Assembly: GCF_014646695.1 (NCBI RefSeq)
Contig: NZ_BMNT01000002.1
Location: 138,211-202,210 of the forward strand
Length of the DNA: 64,000 nucleotides
Source: Sphaerisporangium melleum
GTDB lineage: Bacteria > Actinomycetota > Actinomycetes > Streptosporangiales > Streptosporangiaceae
Direction: 5' to 3'
This document shows positions 27,398 to 36,529 of the stretch, one piece after another; the first letter of the stretch is position 1; the number at the start of each line of letters is the position of its first letter. The notes under the pieces were generated by a model that worked only from the letters and a program-made list of their open reading frames with translations, was not told the origin of the DNA and ran no database searches. The translations under genes and the position numbers were made by a program.

Positions 27398-28348
27398 GTG
27401 ATGAGCCGGTTGCGATCGAATCCCCTGCTGCGGGCCGGGCTGGCGCTCGCCGCCCTCGGGTTCCTGGCCTACGGCCTGTCCCGCAACTGGGAGGGCACCG
27501 TGACCGCGCTCGGCCGGCTGTCGTGGTGGACGGTGGCCGCCTCCTTCGCGGCGGTCCTGGCCGGGCTGGGGTGCATGCTGGTCGCCTGGCAGGTGGTGCT
27601 GGCCGGGTTCGGCTCGCCGCTGCCGCTACGGGTGGCCGCGAAAGTGCTGTTCATGGGGCAACTCGGCAAATACCTGCCCGGCTCGGTGTGGGCGTTCGCC
27701 GCGATGATGGAGCTGGCCCGCGACCACGGCTCGCCGCCCCGCCGGACGTTCGGCGCCACCGTGGTGGGCCTGGTCATCTCGCTCGGCTGCGCGCTCGGCC
27801 TCGCGGCTGTGACCCTCCCCCTGGTCTCCGGAGACCTGGCGGCGCGCACCTGGTACCTGCTGGCGCTGATCCCGCTCATCGTCGTGGGCCTGCACCCGCG
27901 GGTGCTCACCTTCGTGCTCAACCTCGCCCTGCGCGTCGTCCGCAGGGAGCCGATCGAGCAGGTGCTCCCGGGCAGGGCGATGCTCGTGTCCGCCGCGTGG
28001 ACCATGGCCGGCTGGCTGTGCTACGGCCTGCACATCTGGCTGCTGCTGGACGCGCGGGCCGACGGGCCGACGCTGTTCGCCGTCTCCACGGCGGCGTACG
28101 CGCTCGCGTGGGCGACCGGGCTGCTCGCCGTCGTCGTCCCGGCCGGCATCGGCATCCGGGAGGGCGCCATGGTGCTAGTGCTCGCGCCCGTGCTCTCCGC
28201 CCCGCAGGCGCTGGTCGTCGCGGTGGCGTCCCGGCTGGCCTTCACCCTCGGGGACGTCGTCTGGGCCGGCGCGGGATTCGCGCTGGCCCGTGGTCACGCG
28301 CCGGCGGAGGGCCCGGAGAGCAAGGCCGCGGTGTACGCGGCCCAGTAG
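27398..28348 (+). CDS. LPG-synthase-TM family flippase-like membrane protein (paralog)
   Basis: 316 residues from GTG 27398 (ATG 27401 follows directly). Same family as 25252-26196: MGQLGKYLPGSVWAFAAMME and VVPAGIGIREGAMVLVLAPV, about eight TM helices, similar length. Divergence of the loops suggests different cargo. The gene is convergent with the GT4 glycosyltransferase at 28294-29391, and the 3' ends overlap by 55 bp. The short C-terminal tail (PAEGPESKAAVYAAQ) lies in the overlap. Membrane location is clear; substrate unknown. Confidence 0.87.
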   Translation: MMSRLRSNPLLRAGLALAALGFLAYGLSRNWEGTVTALGRLSWWTVAASFAAVLAGLGCMLVAWQVVLAGFGSPLPLRVAAKVLFMGQLGKYLPGSVWAFAAMMELARDHGSPPRRTFGATVVGLVISLGCALGLAAVTLPLVSGDLAARTWYLLALIPLIVVGLHPRVLTFVLNLALRVVRREPIEQVLPGRAMLVSAAWTMAGWLCYGLHIWLLLDARADGPTLFAVSTAAYALAWATGLLAVVVPAGIGIREGAMVLVLAPVLSAPQALVVAVASRLAFTLGDVVWAGAGFALARGHAPAEGPESKAAVYAAQ

Positions 28349-29391
28349 GGCTCGGGGTCCACGGCCTTCACGCCCCGGCGCAGCCGCTCCGGCTCCCCCT
28401 GCTGGTAGAAGCGGGTGAGCGTCTCGGCGAGCGCGTCCACCGAGCCCGGCTCGACGAGCAGGCCGTCCACGCCGTCGGTGATGTGGTCGGCCAGCGCGCC
28501 CACCCGGGTGGCGATCACCGGCAGGCCGTGCTCGTGACCGAGCCAGGCGTTCTGGCTCGCCGTCGCCGAGCGGTACGGCAGCACCAGGGCGTCGGCGCCG
28601 GCGAACAGCCCCGGCACGTCCCCGGCCGGGACGTACCCCGGGCGCAGCTCGACCCGCTCGTCCAGGCCCAGCTCGGCGATCAGCGCCCGGGTCTCGTCCA
28701 GGCCGCCCCAGAACTCCCCGGCCACGGTCAGCGACACGCCCGGAACCCGGGCGAGGGCACGCAGCAGCAGGTCCAGGCCCTTGTACGGGCGGACCATGCC
28801 GAAGAACAGCAGCCGGCGGCGCACGCCGCCCGTGCCTTCCTCCGCGTCCGCCGGCGCGCCCCCGGCGGGCAGGTGCGGCGGCAGCCCGGCCACCCGGACC
28901 GGGGCGGGCGCGAGGCCGCGGGCGAGGGCCGCCTGCTCCTCCGAATGCGCGAGCACGCGGTCCACCCGCCGCAGCAGCGCCTTCACCAGCGGCGCGTCGT
29001 AGGCCTTGCGCTCGTGCGGCAGCACGTTGTGGCAGAGCGCGACCACCTCGGTCGCCCGGCGCAGCCCGGCCAGGATGCCGAGGTAGGGCGGCACCTGCAC
29101 CGGGCTGAGCAGGGTCAGCACGGCCAGGTCGGCGCCGCGCAGCCGCCGTCCGCACCGCACCCAGCCGTCGGGACGGCGCCAGTCGAGGTCGCGCCGGACG
29201 TGCGGGAACGGCTCCCCCTCCGGCGAGGAGATCGTCTGCCGGCCGGGGTAGAGGAAGGAGGGGTACTGCGCGCGCCAGGACTCGATCACGACGTCGTGGC
29301 CGAGTGCCGTCAGCCGGTGGGCCAGCTCGGTGGTGTGCTGTGCTCCGCCGCCCTTGTACGGATAGGTCGGCCCGACGATCGCGACCCGCAC
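28294..29391 (-). CDS. GT4-type glycosyltransferase
   Basis: 365 residues from GTG 29391, one base after the upstream GT2 stop (TGAGGTG), so probably re-initiating translation. GT-B fold: N-terminal VAIVGPTYPYKGGGAQHTTELAHRL (parts VAIVGPTYPYKGG and AQHTTELAHRLTALGHDV), central LLFFGMVRPYKGLDLLLRAL, VTVAGEFWG-like strand, GLFAGADALVLPYRSATASQ and the nucleotide-sugar region EHGLPVIATRVGALADHI. Retaining glycosyltransferase using a nucleotide sugar, GDP-mannose being one candidate given manC nearby. Likely builds a lipid-linked or wall glycan. Confidence 0.88.
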   Translation of the reverse strand: MRVAIVGPTYPYKGGGAQHTTELAHRLTALGHDVVIESWRAQYPSFLYPGRQTISSPEGEPFPHVRRDLDWRRPDGWVRCGRRLRGADLAVLTLLSPVQVPPYLGILAGLRRATEVVALCHNVLPHERKAYDAPLVKALLRRVDRVLAHSEEQAALARGLAPAPVRVAGLPPHLPAGGAPADAEEGTGGVRRRLLFFGMVRPYKGLDLLLRALARVPGVSLTVAGEFWGGLDETRALIAELGLDERVELRPGYVPAGDVPGLFAGADALVLPYRSATASQNAWLGHEHGLPVIATRVGALADHITDGVDGLLVEPGSVDALAETLTRFYQQGEPERLRRGVKAVDPEPYWAAYTAALLSGPSAGA

Positions 29392-29392
29392 C

Positions 29393-30322
29393 TCACTCGC
29401 CCCTGGAGCGGACGATCAGGTCGGCGAGCAGCGCGAGTGATCCGATGATCAGCCCGGACAGGAAGGTCATCACCGTGCTGGCCGGGAAGTAGAACGGGTG
29501 CCTGATCATGTCGACCACGCCCTTGCCCAGAGCGATCACCACCAGCCAGATCGCCGGGGGCATGAGCACCTTGAGCGGGTTGAAGTACATCACCATCCGC
29601 AGCACCTGCAGGATGTAGCGGTAGGCGTCGGAGATGAAGCTGAACTTCGACGTGCCCGCCCGCTTGCTGTACTCGATCGGCACATAGTGCACGTCGTGCT
29701 GGTTGGACAGGAACGCCAGCGTGATCGTCGTCACGCAGGAGAAGCCGGGGGGCAGCAGCCGGAGGTAGGGCAGCGAGACCGACCTGCGGAACGCGCGCAG
29801 CCCGGAGTTCAGGTCGGGGATCTCCTGCCCGGCCAGCCGCTCGGCCACCTTGCGGATGAACCACTTGGCCGGCACCCGCAGAATCTTGTGCGAGCCCTGC
29901 TCGCTGGTGCGCGCGCCGACGACCTGGTCGATCGTCGGGTCCTTCTCCAGGATCTGCACCAGCTCGGGGATGCGCTCGTTGGGGTAGGTCATGTCGGCGT
30001 CGGTCCACACGACGATCTCGCCGCGCGCGTCCTGGGTGCCGATGCGGCGGACGGTGCCCGAGCCGCCGTTGCGGTGGAAGGCGACGATGCGCATGTTCGG
30101 GAAGCGCGGCACGGCCTCGCGCAGCCGGGCGAGCGTCTCGTCGGTGGAGTGGTCGTCCACGGCCATCAGCTCGTAGGTGTAACCGCTCTCGTCCATGGCG
30201 CCGCAGATGCGCTCGACCTCTGCGATGACATGGTCCTGCTCGTTGTAACAGGGCAGAACGATCGTCACGTACGGCTTGGCGTCCACGGCGGATCCAGTCT
30301 CAGGCGTCTCGGTCACACTCAC
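29393..30322 (-). CDS. GT2 glycosyltransferase, polyprenyl-phosphate (dolichol-phosphate mannosyltransferase-like)
   Basis: 309 residues from GTG 30322 (an upstream ATG at 30376 is less likely). GT2 motifs: VTIVLPCYNEQDHVIAEVER, MAVDDHSTDETLARL, TDADMTYPNERIPEL (DxD metal site) and a C-terminal acceptor segment YVPIEYSKRAGTSKFSF. Two TM helices follow (PAIWLVVIALGKGVVDM, TVMTFLSGLIIGSLALLADL). Members typically load a sugar onto polyprenyl phosphate for GT-C transferases; two GT-C-like proteins lie at 33542 and 36530. TATCCT at 30336-30331, 8 nt before the GTG, fits a leaderless start. Confidence 0.87.
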   Translation of the reverse strand: MSVTETPETGSAVDAKPYVTIVLPCYNEQDHVIAEVERICGAMDESGYTYELMAVDDHSTDETLARLREAVPRFPNMRIVAFHRNGGSGTVRRIGTQDARGEIVVWTDADMTYPNERIPELVQILEKDPTIDQVVGARTSEQGSHKILRVPAKWFIRKVAERLAGQEIPDLNSGLRAFRRSVSLPYLRLLPPGFSCVTTITLAFLSNQHDVHYVPIEYSKRAGTSKFSFISDAYRYILQVLRMVMYFNPLKVLMPPAIWLVVIALGKGVVDMIRHPFYFPASTVMTFLSGLIIGSLALLADLIVRSRGE

Positions 30323-30617
30323 GTCGGGCGAGGATACAGTGCCCGGCCGGGTATCGAGTGGCCCTCGACCCATCAAGGCCCCTTCTGTCCCCTTTGGTGC
30401 TTCTGCCCGCCCCGGCGACGCCTATTCCCCGAACGCGGCTCACCGGCCAGGACGGGGCCCATGTCCGCATCGCGACAAGCCACCAGAAAATCAGAACATC
30501 CTTCACTCTGGGTGACCTATGCTGCCCTCACTTCGGCAGGCGATCGACGGCCGGCACAACCCTCAGCGCATGGATCACGGCCAAGTCTTTCTGTGGTGCA
30601 CATCTGGAGGATTCCCG

Positions 30618-31541
30618 GTGACGAACCGTTGGGTCATGGCGTTCCTCATGTTCGCGGTGACGGTGGCAGGGTGCGCGGCGCCGGCGGCCACCGGGGCGCG
30701 TCCGCATTCGGGAGACAGCGCCACGTCTTCCCAAGGAGTGGCTTCGCCGGCCGACGTGGGCCCGGCGACCGCCTCCATGTGGTACGGAACCGTCGAGAAC
30801 GCCGATCTCGGCGTGACCGTACAGCCAGCGTTCTTCGATCTCTTCGGCTCGTGGGCGATGCGGCCCGGCAAGGCGCCGCCCGCCCGCTTCGACGACCCCG
30901 ACCGGCAGAAGTACCAGCCGTTCATGGCGGCACGCGCCACCCCCGTCGAGCTCGTCTCCTTCCTTCTGCGGGTCAAGGCGGGCGAGCTTCCCCTCGAAGT
31001 CCAGGACATCCAGGCGGTCGTGTCCCGCAGGAACGGCCCGCTTCCGCCCAGCGACGTGATCGTCCCGCTCGCCCTCGGCGGGCCGGACCTCGGCGGGGAG
31101 CTGCCCAAGACCGTGATCCTGCGGCTGGACGAGCCGAACGCGTACGCGTGGACACCCAAGGCCGACGAGGTCTCCGTCGAAGGGCTGACGCCGGTCCGGA
31201 GGTTCCGCCAGGCCGGTTACCCGATCCCCGACCTGCAGGACGGCACGTTCCTCATGTACGCCGTCACGCAGAAGTGCGGCCTGTGCCAATGGCACCTTCT
31301 GCTCCATTACGAGATCAATGGCGTCGCGCACAAGATCAGGGTGCCTGGGGCGGGGCGGGAGTTCCTGCTGGCGTCCTATCCCCGAGTGCGGCAGGTCTAC
31401 ACGGCGGACGGCCAGGACGAGGTGGGAATCGTGTTCAAGAGCTCGCCGCTGATGTGCGGGGCCACGTTGACCGACTGCGGGCGCGTCCGGCATCCGAGCC
31501 TGCTCGGCAGGCAGCCCGACGGCACGATGCTCCGGCGATGA
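30618..31541 (+). CDS. Putative lipoprotein of unknown function
   Basis: 307 residues from GTG 30618 with GGAGG 7 nt upstream. A signal peptide ends in a lipobox: RWVMAFLMFAVTVAGC, Cys about residue 19. The mature domain has no family I recognise. It carries paired cysteines (KCGLCQWHLLL, a CxxC, and LMCGATLTDCGR), so it may form disulfides or bind metal outside the cell. Segments such as LGGELPKTVILRLDEPNAYAW suggest a beta-rich fold. The stop overlaps the start of the membrane-protein gene at 31538 (ATGA), so the two proteins are probably made and work together. Confidence 0.7.
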   Translation: MTNRWVMAFLMFAVTVAGCAAPAATGARPHSGDSATSSQGVASPADVGPATASMWYGTVENADLGVTVQPAFFDLFGSWAMRPGKAPPARFDDPDRQKYQPFMAARATPVELVSFLLRVKAGELPLEVQDIQAVVSRRNGPLPPSDVIVPLALGGPDLGGELPKTVILRLDEPNAYAWTPKADEVSVEGLTPVRRFRQAGYPIPDLQDGTFLMYAVTQKCGLCQWHLLLHYEINGVAHKIRVPGAGREFLLASYPRVRQVYTADGQDEVGIVFKSSPLMCGATLTDCGRVRHPSLLGRQPDGTMLRR

Positions 31542-32485
31542 GCGAAGCCCCGCCCTCCGGCGGTTCGGGCGAGACGGGTACGAGCCTCGTCTGGGGAGCC
31601 CTCCTCCCGGCCATTCCGCTGATCGTCGGATGCGTACAGCTCTGGGTCGCCGCCAGAGGGCAGATCTCGGTGGCCATCACCCTGGTCCAGTACGCGAACA
31701 TCACGTCGATGACGTTCTCGGTCGCGCTGGACCTGCTGCCCTGGGCGGTGCTGGCGTGGCTGCTCGTCATGGCCGTCACCGCCGGCACGGGACGGCGGGC
31801 ACCCGTGCACTCGACCGGTCTGGTCCTCCTCGCGGCCTGCTACGCGCTCCTGCTGCTCCCGATGTACGCGGCATGGGCCTCTCCCGCGGCCGCCATGCTG
31901 CTCCTGGGGCCGGCCGTGAGGGGAGCACCGCTCCCCGTGCCGCTGCCGTCGCGCGGGCCCGCCGTCGTCCGGGCGGCGGGCGGGGCCGTCAGGGCACTGC
32001 CGGTCGCGGCGCTCGCGGCGGCCGGTCTCGCGGACCTGCACGCGCTGCGGTACCCCGTCGCGCCGGTGACCGGCGCCGTCCTGTGCGGGGCGGCGCTCGC
32101 GGCGGTGGCCCTGGCCGGCCGCATCGGCACCCCGCCGCGCGCCGCCGCGGCCTTCGCCGCGGTGGCCGGCGTCGCGCTCATGGCGCTCAGCGTCCCGGGG
32201 ATCGCCTGGCTCCCCAACGAGAGGGTCGGCATCGGCAGCCCGTCCACCTGGGTCGAACCCCAGGAAGCCAGGGTGCTGGCGCTGAGCGACGGCTGGGCGG
32301 TGCTGTTCCACACCGACGGCCGGGTGCAACACGTGCGGACCGATCGCATTCAGTACCGGGTCACCTGCAACGACGCCGGACCGGCCACCCGTCTGAGCGC
32401 GTCGGCCTCGATCGCCGGCCGGGTCATCTCACTGACCGCGGGACCACCGCCGGAGAGCCCGCTCTGCCGGACCCGCAAGCGCTGA
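31538..32485 (+). CDS. Multi-TM protein with C-terminal external domain, unknown
   Basis: 315 residues from ATG 31538 inside the lipoprotein stop. About six TM helices (LVWGALLPAIPLIVGCVQLW, LLPWAVLAWLLVMAVTAG, STGLVLLAACYALLLLPMYA, AALAAAGLADL, GAVLCGAALAAVALAG, AAFAAVAGVALMALSVPG). Then comes a soluble end domain of about 80 residues with two Cys (RVTCNDAGP and SPLCRTRKR) and strands such as VLALSDGWAVLFHTDGRVQH. No known family is recognised. Coupling to the lipoprotein suggests a two-part surface complex. Proline-rich loops between helices 3 and 4 are typical of this genome. Confidence 0.68.
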   Translation: MSEAPPSGGSGETGTSLVWGALLPAIPLIVGCVQLWVAARGQISVAITLVQYANITSMTFSVALDLLPWAVLAWLLVMAVTAGTGRRAPVHSTGLVLLAACYALLLLPMYAAWASPAAAMLLLGPAVRGAPLPVPLPSRGPAVVRAAGGAVRALPVAALAAAGLADLHALRYPVAPVTGAVLCGAALAAVALAGRIGTPPRAAAAFAAVAGVALMALSVPGIAWLPNERVGIGSPSTWVEPQEARVLALSDGWAVLFHTDGRVQHVRTDRIQYRVTCNDAGPATRLSASASIAGRVISLTAGPPPESPLCRTRKR

Positions 32486-32550
32486 GACCGGGGCAGCGGA
32501 GCAGGACGGACACGACCGGCGATGCCGTGGAGTGATCGAGCGTGCGCCGG

Positions 32551-33465
32551 CTAGCCGCCGCGGTAGACCCCCAGGACTCCTGGGACGCCGTTGATTGCCG
32601 CGCGTACCGCCGGTACGGCGTCCGGCCGGGCGATCTTGATCCGGAAGGATTCCTGCATGTAGGCGAGCGTGATGGGCGCCCCGTAATCCCGGCCTTCAGG
32701 GTAGTAGTGCTTCTCCAGCTTCAGCGCGTGCTCCCGGTCCTCGAAGTAGATCTTCTCGACGCCGTCCACCTCGCGGATCCGGTCGAGCACCGCCTGCCGC
32801 TCGTCGTCGGTGAGCGTGCGGTTCACGATCGGCCCGCACACCTTGGCGAAGGGGTTGCCGCACAGGGCCACCGTCACGTCCGCCTTGCCCGCCCAGAAGT
32901 CGGTCGGAGTGCGCTGGACCCGGAACACACCAGAGACGAGATGCGCCTCCGCCGCGACCTGGCGGAAATCGGCGGGACTGCGCAGCACACCGTCGAACTC
33001 GTCGTCGAACATGTCCGGCGTGACCTGCACCGAGGTACCGTCGTCCGGGTCGGACGACGACGTGCCGAACTGCTCGTACTGCTCCTGGGCGCTCACGAAC
33101 CTCACGGACGCGACCCCGGGGATGGCCCGCAGCTCCGCCTCCATGCGCCGGTGGTCCCTGGCGGCCTCCGTCGCGCCGAACTGGCAGACGGGCCACCTGG
33201 CTTCGCACAGCTTGACGGAGAAGCGGTTCTGCACCGGCAGGGCGACGTCGGGCGGCGGGAGCGGCCTGCGGGACTCCTGGTACAGATACCAGCCGCCGGC
33301 GCCGAGCAGGACGACGACCGCCGCCCCGGCCGCGAGCAGCCGGCGGTGCGCCGACGCCCACCCCCGGACGGCCGTCTCCCAGAGCCGTAACCGCGACTCC
33401 CGGTCGGCATCGTCCCCGAACGACAGCTCCTCCTGGGCCTGCGGCGGTTCCACTCGCCAGTTCAT
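32551..33465 (-). CDS. Free-standing double FtsX extracellular-domain protein
   Basis: 304 residues from ATG 33465 with GAGGAG 9 nt upstream. A cytoplasmic N-terminus of 45 residues, one TM helix (LLAAGAAVVVLLGAGGWYLY), then two related domains like the FtsX ECD: VQNRFSVKLCEARWPVCQFG with AELRAIPGVASVRFVSAQEQ (about 80-165) and DVTVALCGNPFAKVCGPIVN with LDRIREVDGVEKIYFEDREH (about 190-300). Each has a Cys pair. Normal FtsX has one such domain between TM helices of an ABC permease and signals to peptidoglycan hydrolases; here the permease is absent. It may act as an accessory sensor in cell-wall cleavage (inference). Confidence 0.75.
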   Translation of the reverse strand: MNWRVEPPQAQEELSFGDDADRESRLRLWETAVRGWASAHRRLLAAGAAVVVLLGAGGWYLYQESRRPLPPPDVALPVQNRFSVKLCEARWPVCQFGATEAARDHRRMEAELRAIPGVASVRFVSAQEQYEQFGTSSSDPDDGTSVQVTPDMFDDEFDGVLRSPADFRQVAAEAHLVSGVFRVQRTPTDFWAGKADVTVALCGNPFAKVCGPIVNRTLTDDERQAVLDRIREVDGVEKIYFEDREHALKLEKHYYPEGRDYGAPITLAYMQESFRIKIARPDAVPAVRAAINGVPGVLGVYRGG

Positions 33466-33541
33466 TCCGCAACTCTCCTCATCATGACCGCTCGCCGTCA
33501 ATCGGCGGACAGGCCAGAAGGGCGGGGCGGGCGGCCGAAAA

Positions 33542-35944
33542 TCAGCCGGTGGCCGGGACGACCATCCACACGTCGATCGACAGCGACCAGGTGCCGTTCG
33601 GCGGGTCGACGAGAGAGCGCTCGTCCTGACGGGTGCGCAGGCGCACGACCTGCGTCGGGGTGCCGTACCTGAGCAGTTGCAGGCGCTCGGCGGCGAGCAG
33701 GACGGGGACACGGCCGGCGGCGCGGATGCGCCCGGCCAGGCGCAGCACGTCGGAGGCCGCCGCCACGTCCCGGCCGGCGCCCGTGCCGGCCGAGGAGCCG
33801 TCGGCCGCGCCCGTCCCGGCGCCGGTGCCGTCGCCCGGCGTGGCGTCGGCGCCGCCCGGCCTGCGCACCACGGCGGCGGGGCGGTCGCACATCGCCCGCA
33901 CCACCTGGGTGAACCGGTCTCCGGTGACCCGTTCGACCATCAGCACCGAGGCGTCGCGGGGCAGCGCGGCGCACAGCCCGCGCACCGCGGCCGCCTCGCC
34001 ACGCTCGACCGGCGTGAACGCCGTGCCGATCGAGGTGACCACCGCGGGCACCACCAGCAGCACGACGCTTCCCGCGACCGCCACGCGCAGCACCGGCGGC
34101 CCGTACCCGGCGTCGCGCATCTTCGCCCAGGCCCAGCGCGCCCCCCAGGCCGCGAGGACGATCAGGCCGGGGATCACCACGGGCACCAGCCGGCGGGAGG
34201 CGAACGGGTGATCGGGGGTGATGGCCGGGCGCCACAGCGTCGTGACCGTCGTCCAGCCGATGACGGCCAGCGGCAGCAGCCAGCGAAACTCCCTGCCCCG
34301 CGCCATCCGCCAGGTCACCACGGCCGCGGCGAGGGTGGCGAGCGCCACCGCCGGCACGCCGATGTACCAGAACACCCAGTACAGCGACTGCTCCGAATAC
34401 AGCCGCTCTCCGTCGGCCGGCAGCCCGTTCGCCTGCTGCGTCCACTCGATGAAGATCGAATTGAGCCTGTCGTCCAGGTTGGCCGGCACGCGGCGCACCG
34501 TCTGCACCCACGGGCGCACCGCGAAACCGGCGGCCACCAGGACGACCAGCGCCGCCGCGAGGCCGGGCAGCAGGCGGGCACGCCACCCCGTTCGCAGCAG
34601 CCGCGGCACGCCCGGCGCGAGCTTCGGCCCGGCGACCGCGCCCACCGCGGTGAGCACCAGCACCACCGCGCAGATCGCCAGCAACGGCCGCACCGAGCCG
34701 GACAGGTAGTTCAGGTACGGCCTGGCCAGGAAGAAGGCCGCGGCCAGCCCCAGACCGCTGCCCACCAGCAGGCCGCCCAGCAGCGGGGGCCCCATGCGCG
34801 CGTACGCCTCGCCCCGGCCGCGCGCGCCGCGCAACGCGATCAGCAGCCCCGCGTACGCCAGGACGGGCAGCACATCGCGCAGCCCGTCGATGCGCACCAG
34901 GACCGCGAGCCCGAAGGCCAGCCCGGCGAGCGCCGCCATCCAGCGCGAACGGCCACGGGCGTCGAGCGCGAGGGCCATGCCGCCGAAGATGAGGATCAGG
35001 GACGGGATCTCGCTGAACGTCGTGCGCGAGGTGTACAGGATCGGCATGGCGACGGCGGACGCCAGCGCCGCCGGAGGCGCCCAGCGCCCGCCCGCCAGCC
35101 GGGCGGCGACCCCCGCCACGGTCAGCACGGCCAGCGCCCCGAGCACGGGCGGGACCATCAGCAGCCCGGTCAGTCCGCCGAGCCAGTAGCCGATGGCGTC
35201 GATGAGCGGCGCGCCCGCCATGAACTGCGGCACCACGGCGCCGCCGTGGTCGTAGAAGCCGATGGTCTCGAACTGCAGCGCGGGATCGGGGCCGCCGAAC
35301 GCCGCCGTGGGGTACGGGATGGGCAGCGAACCGTGCCGGGCGATCCAGGCGGTGTACTGCGCGTACGTCGCGGGATCCCTGCGGACGATGAGCTGCTCGG
35401 TGCGGAAGACGGCGTTGAACGCGCCCGAGGCGGCGGCGATGACCGCGACCGCCACGACCTGCCACACCGACGCGTCCGTCACCTCCCCACCCGCGCCCGT
35501 CCCTGGCCGTCCCGCGCCCACCCCGCGCCATGCCATGCCCGTCCCTGGGCGTAGCACGCCCAACCAGCGCCGACCCACGCCCGTCCAGCGGTCCGCCCCG
35601 GTCCCGTGTCCTCCAGCCTCCCGCGCATCCCGGCCACCGGACGTCTCGCCTGCGCGCGCGCCACTGTGCCGGGCCGGTCCCGCCGCACCCTCGCGCGGAC
35701 CGTCCCCCGTGCCCGCCGTGCGGTACGGCCGGACCGCGCGGGAGCCGGTGCCGTACAGGCAGAGGGCGAGCGCGAGCGCGCCGCCGAGGAGCAGGGCGGG
35801 CAGCGGACGGAACCAGCCGGCCAGCAGCAGGGGGAGCCCGGCGAGCAGCCAGCCGGTCAGCGCGAGGACGGGCATGACCGTGACCGCCGCGAGCACCCGG
35901 CCCGCCGGCGGCCATCGTGACCGATCACGCAAGATTCCGTCCAT
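33542..35944 (-). CDS. GT-C-like integral membrane glycosyltransferase
   Basis: 800 residues from ATG 35944. About a dozen TM helices and a GT-C-style first external loop: RRDPATYAQYTAWIARHGSL, then FETIGFYDHGGAVVPQF. Typical of polyprenyl-phosphate-sugar-dependent transferases (PF13231-type). After the second TM helix a cytoplasmic low-complexity insert (GARAGETSGGRDAREAGG and so on, about 75-155) precedes the acidic loop. The C-terminal 160 residues form an extracytoplasmic domain with a further low-complexity stretch. It probably uses a polyprenyl-phospho-sugar made by the GT2 at 29393. TAGGCT at 35960-35955 is a plausible -10, giving an almost leaderless mRNA. Confidence 0.78.
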   Translation of the reverse strand: MDGILRDRSRWPPAGRVLAAVTVMPVLALTGWLLAGLPLLLAGWFRPLPALLLGGALALALCLYGTGSRAVRPYRTAGTGDGPREGAAGPARHSGARAGETSGGRDAREAGGHGTGADRWTGVGRRWLGVLRPGTGMAWRGVGAGRPGTGAGGEVTDASVWQVVAVAVIAAASGAFNAVFRTEQLIVRRDPATYAQYTAWIARHGSLPIPYPTAAFGGPDPALQFETIGFYDHGGAVVPQFMAGAPLIDAIGYWLGGLTGLLMVPPVLGALAVLTVAGVAARLAGGRWAPPAALASAVAMPILYTSRTTFSEIPSLILIFGGMALALDARGRSRWMAALAGLAFGLAVLVRIDGLRDVLPVLAYAGLLIALRGARGRGEAYARMGPPLLGGLLVGSGLGLAAAFFLARPYLNYLSGSVRPLLAICAVVLVLTAVGAVAGPKLAPGVPRLLRTGWRARLLPGLAAALVVLVAAGFAVRPWVQTVRRVPANLDDRLNSIFIEWTQQANGLPADGERLYSEQSLYWVFWYIGVPAVALATLAAAVVTWRMARGREFRWLLPLAVIGWTTVTTLWRPAITPDHPFASRRLVPVVIPGLIVLAAWGARWAWAKMRDAGYGPPVLRVAVAGSVVLLVVPAVVTSIGTAFTPVERGEAAAVRGLCAALPRDASVLMVERVTGDRFTQVVRAMCDRPAAVVRRPGGADATPGDGTGAGTGAADGSSAGTGAGRDVAAASDVLRLAGRIRAAGRVPVLLAAERLQLLRYGTPTQVVRLRTRQDERSLVDPPNGTWSLSIDVWMVVPATG

Positions 35945-36529
35945 CAACCCCGCGAGCCTAGCCCCCGCCCCGTCGCCCCCATGCCACCGAAACCCTCCCC
36001 CTCTGACGACGGCCAGGACCTGCCCCCCCTCGGAGCCGTCCTGCCGGACCCATCGTCGGCGGGAATCCTCACCGGGCTCTGACCGGGCCGCCCCCATCAG
36101 CCCTCTGCCACCCGAATGCCGTCCTCTCCATCCCCCGGCCCCTCTCGGTCCCCGCCCTCATGCCGCCGAAGTGCTGCTCTCCCTGGTCGTTCCCATCTTC
36201 GGGCGGCGTCCCGGGCACGGCAGGTGGCCCGCCCGGCGGACGTCGCGTGGTTATCCACAGGCCCCGGCAGGCGGGCACCGGATGGCGCCGGTGACGGGTA
36301 ACGTACGGCCCGGGTCACAGGTCAGGGCCCAGGTCCGGACGTCGATCCGGGCCGTCCATGAGCGACCGGCCGGGGGTGACGTGGTGGCAGGACGAACGCC
36401 GGGCGGTGCCGTCCGGCGGCGCCACTCCGAGATGCCCTTGAGGGCGGCTTTCCCGCTCACCGTCCGGACACGAGGAACGCGGGTGGGAACGGACGCACGG
36501 CGTCCGCCGGCATCCGGAAGGAGCCACGG
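35945..36529. other. Gene-free gap between divergent membrane glycosyltransferase genes
   Basis: 585 bp with no frame that looks like a conserved protein. It should hold both divergent promoters: TAGGCT near 35955 for the minus gene and a region before AAGGAG (36518-36523) for the plus gene. No strong inverted repeats were noticed. Confidence 0.5.

Noticed and set aside
35945-36529. Hidden gene in the 585-bp gap
   Set aside because: Frames on both strands lack motifs, balanced composition and ribosome sites; they look like shadows.
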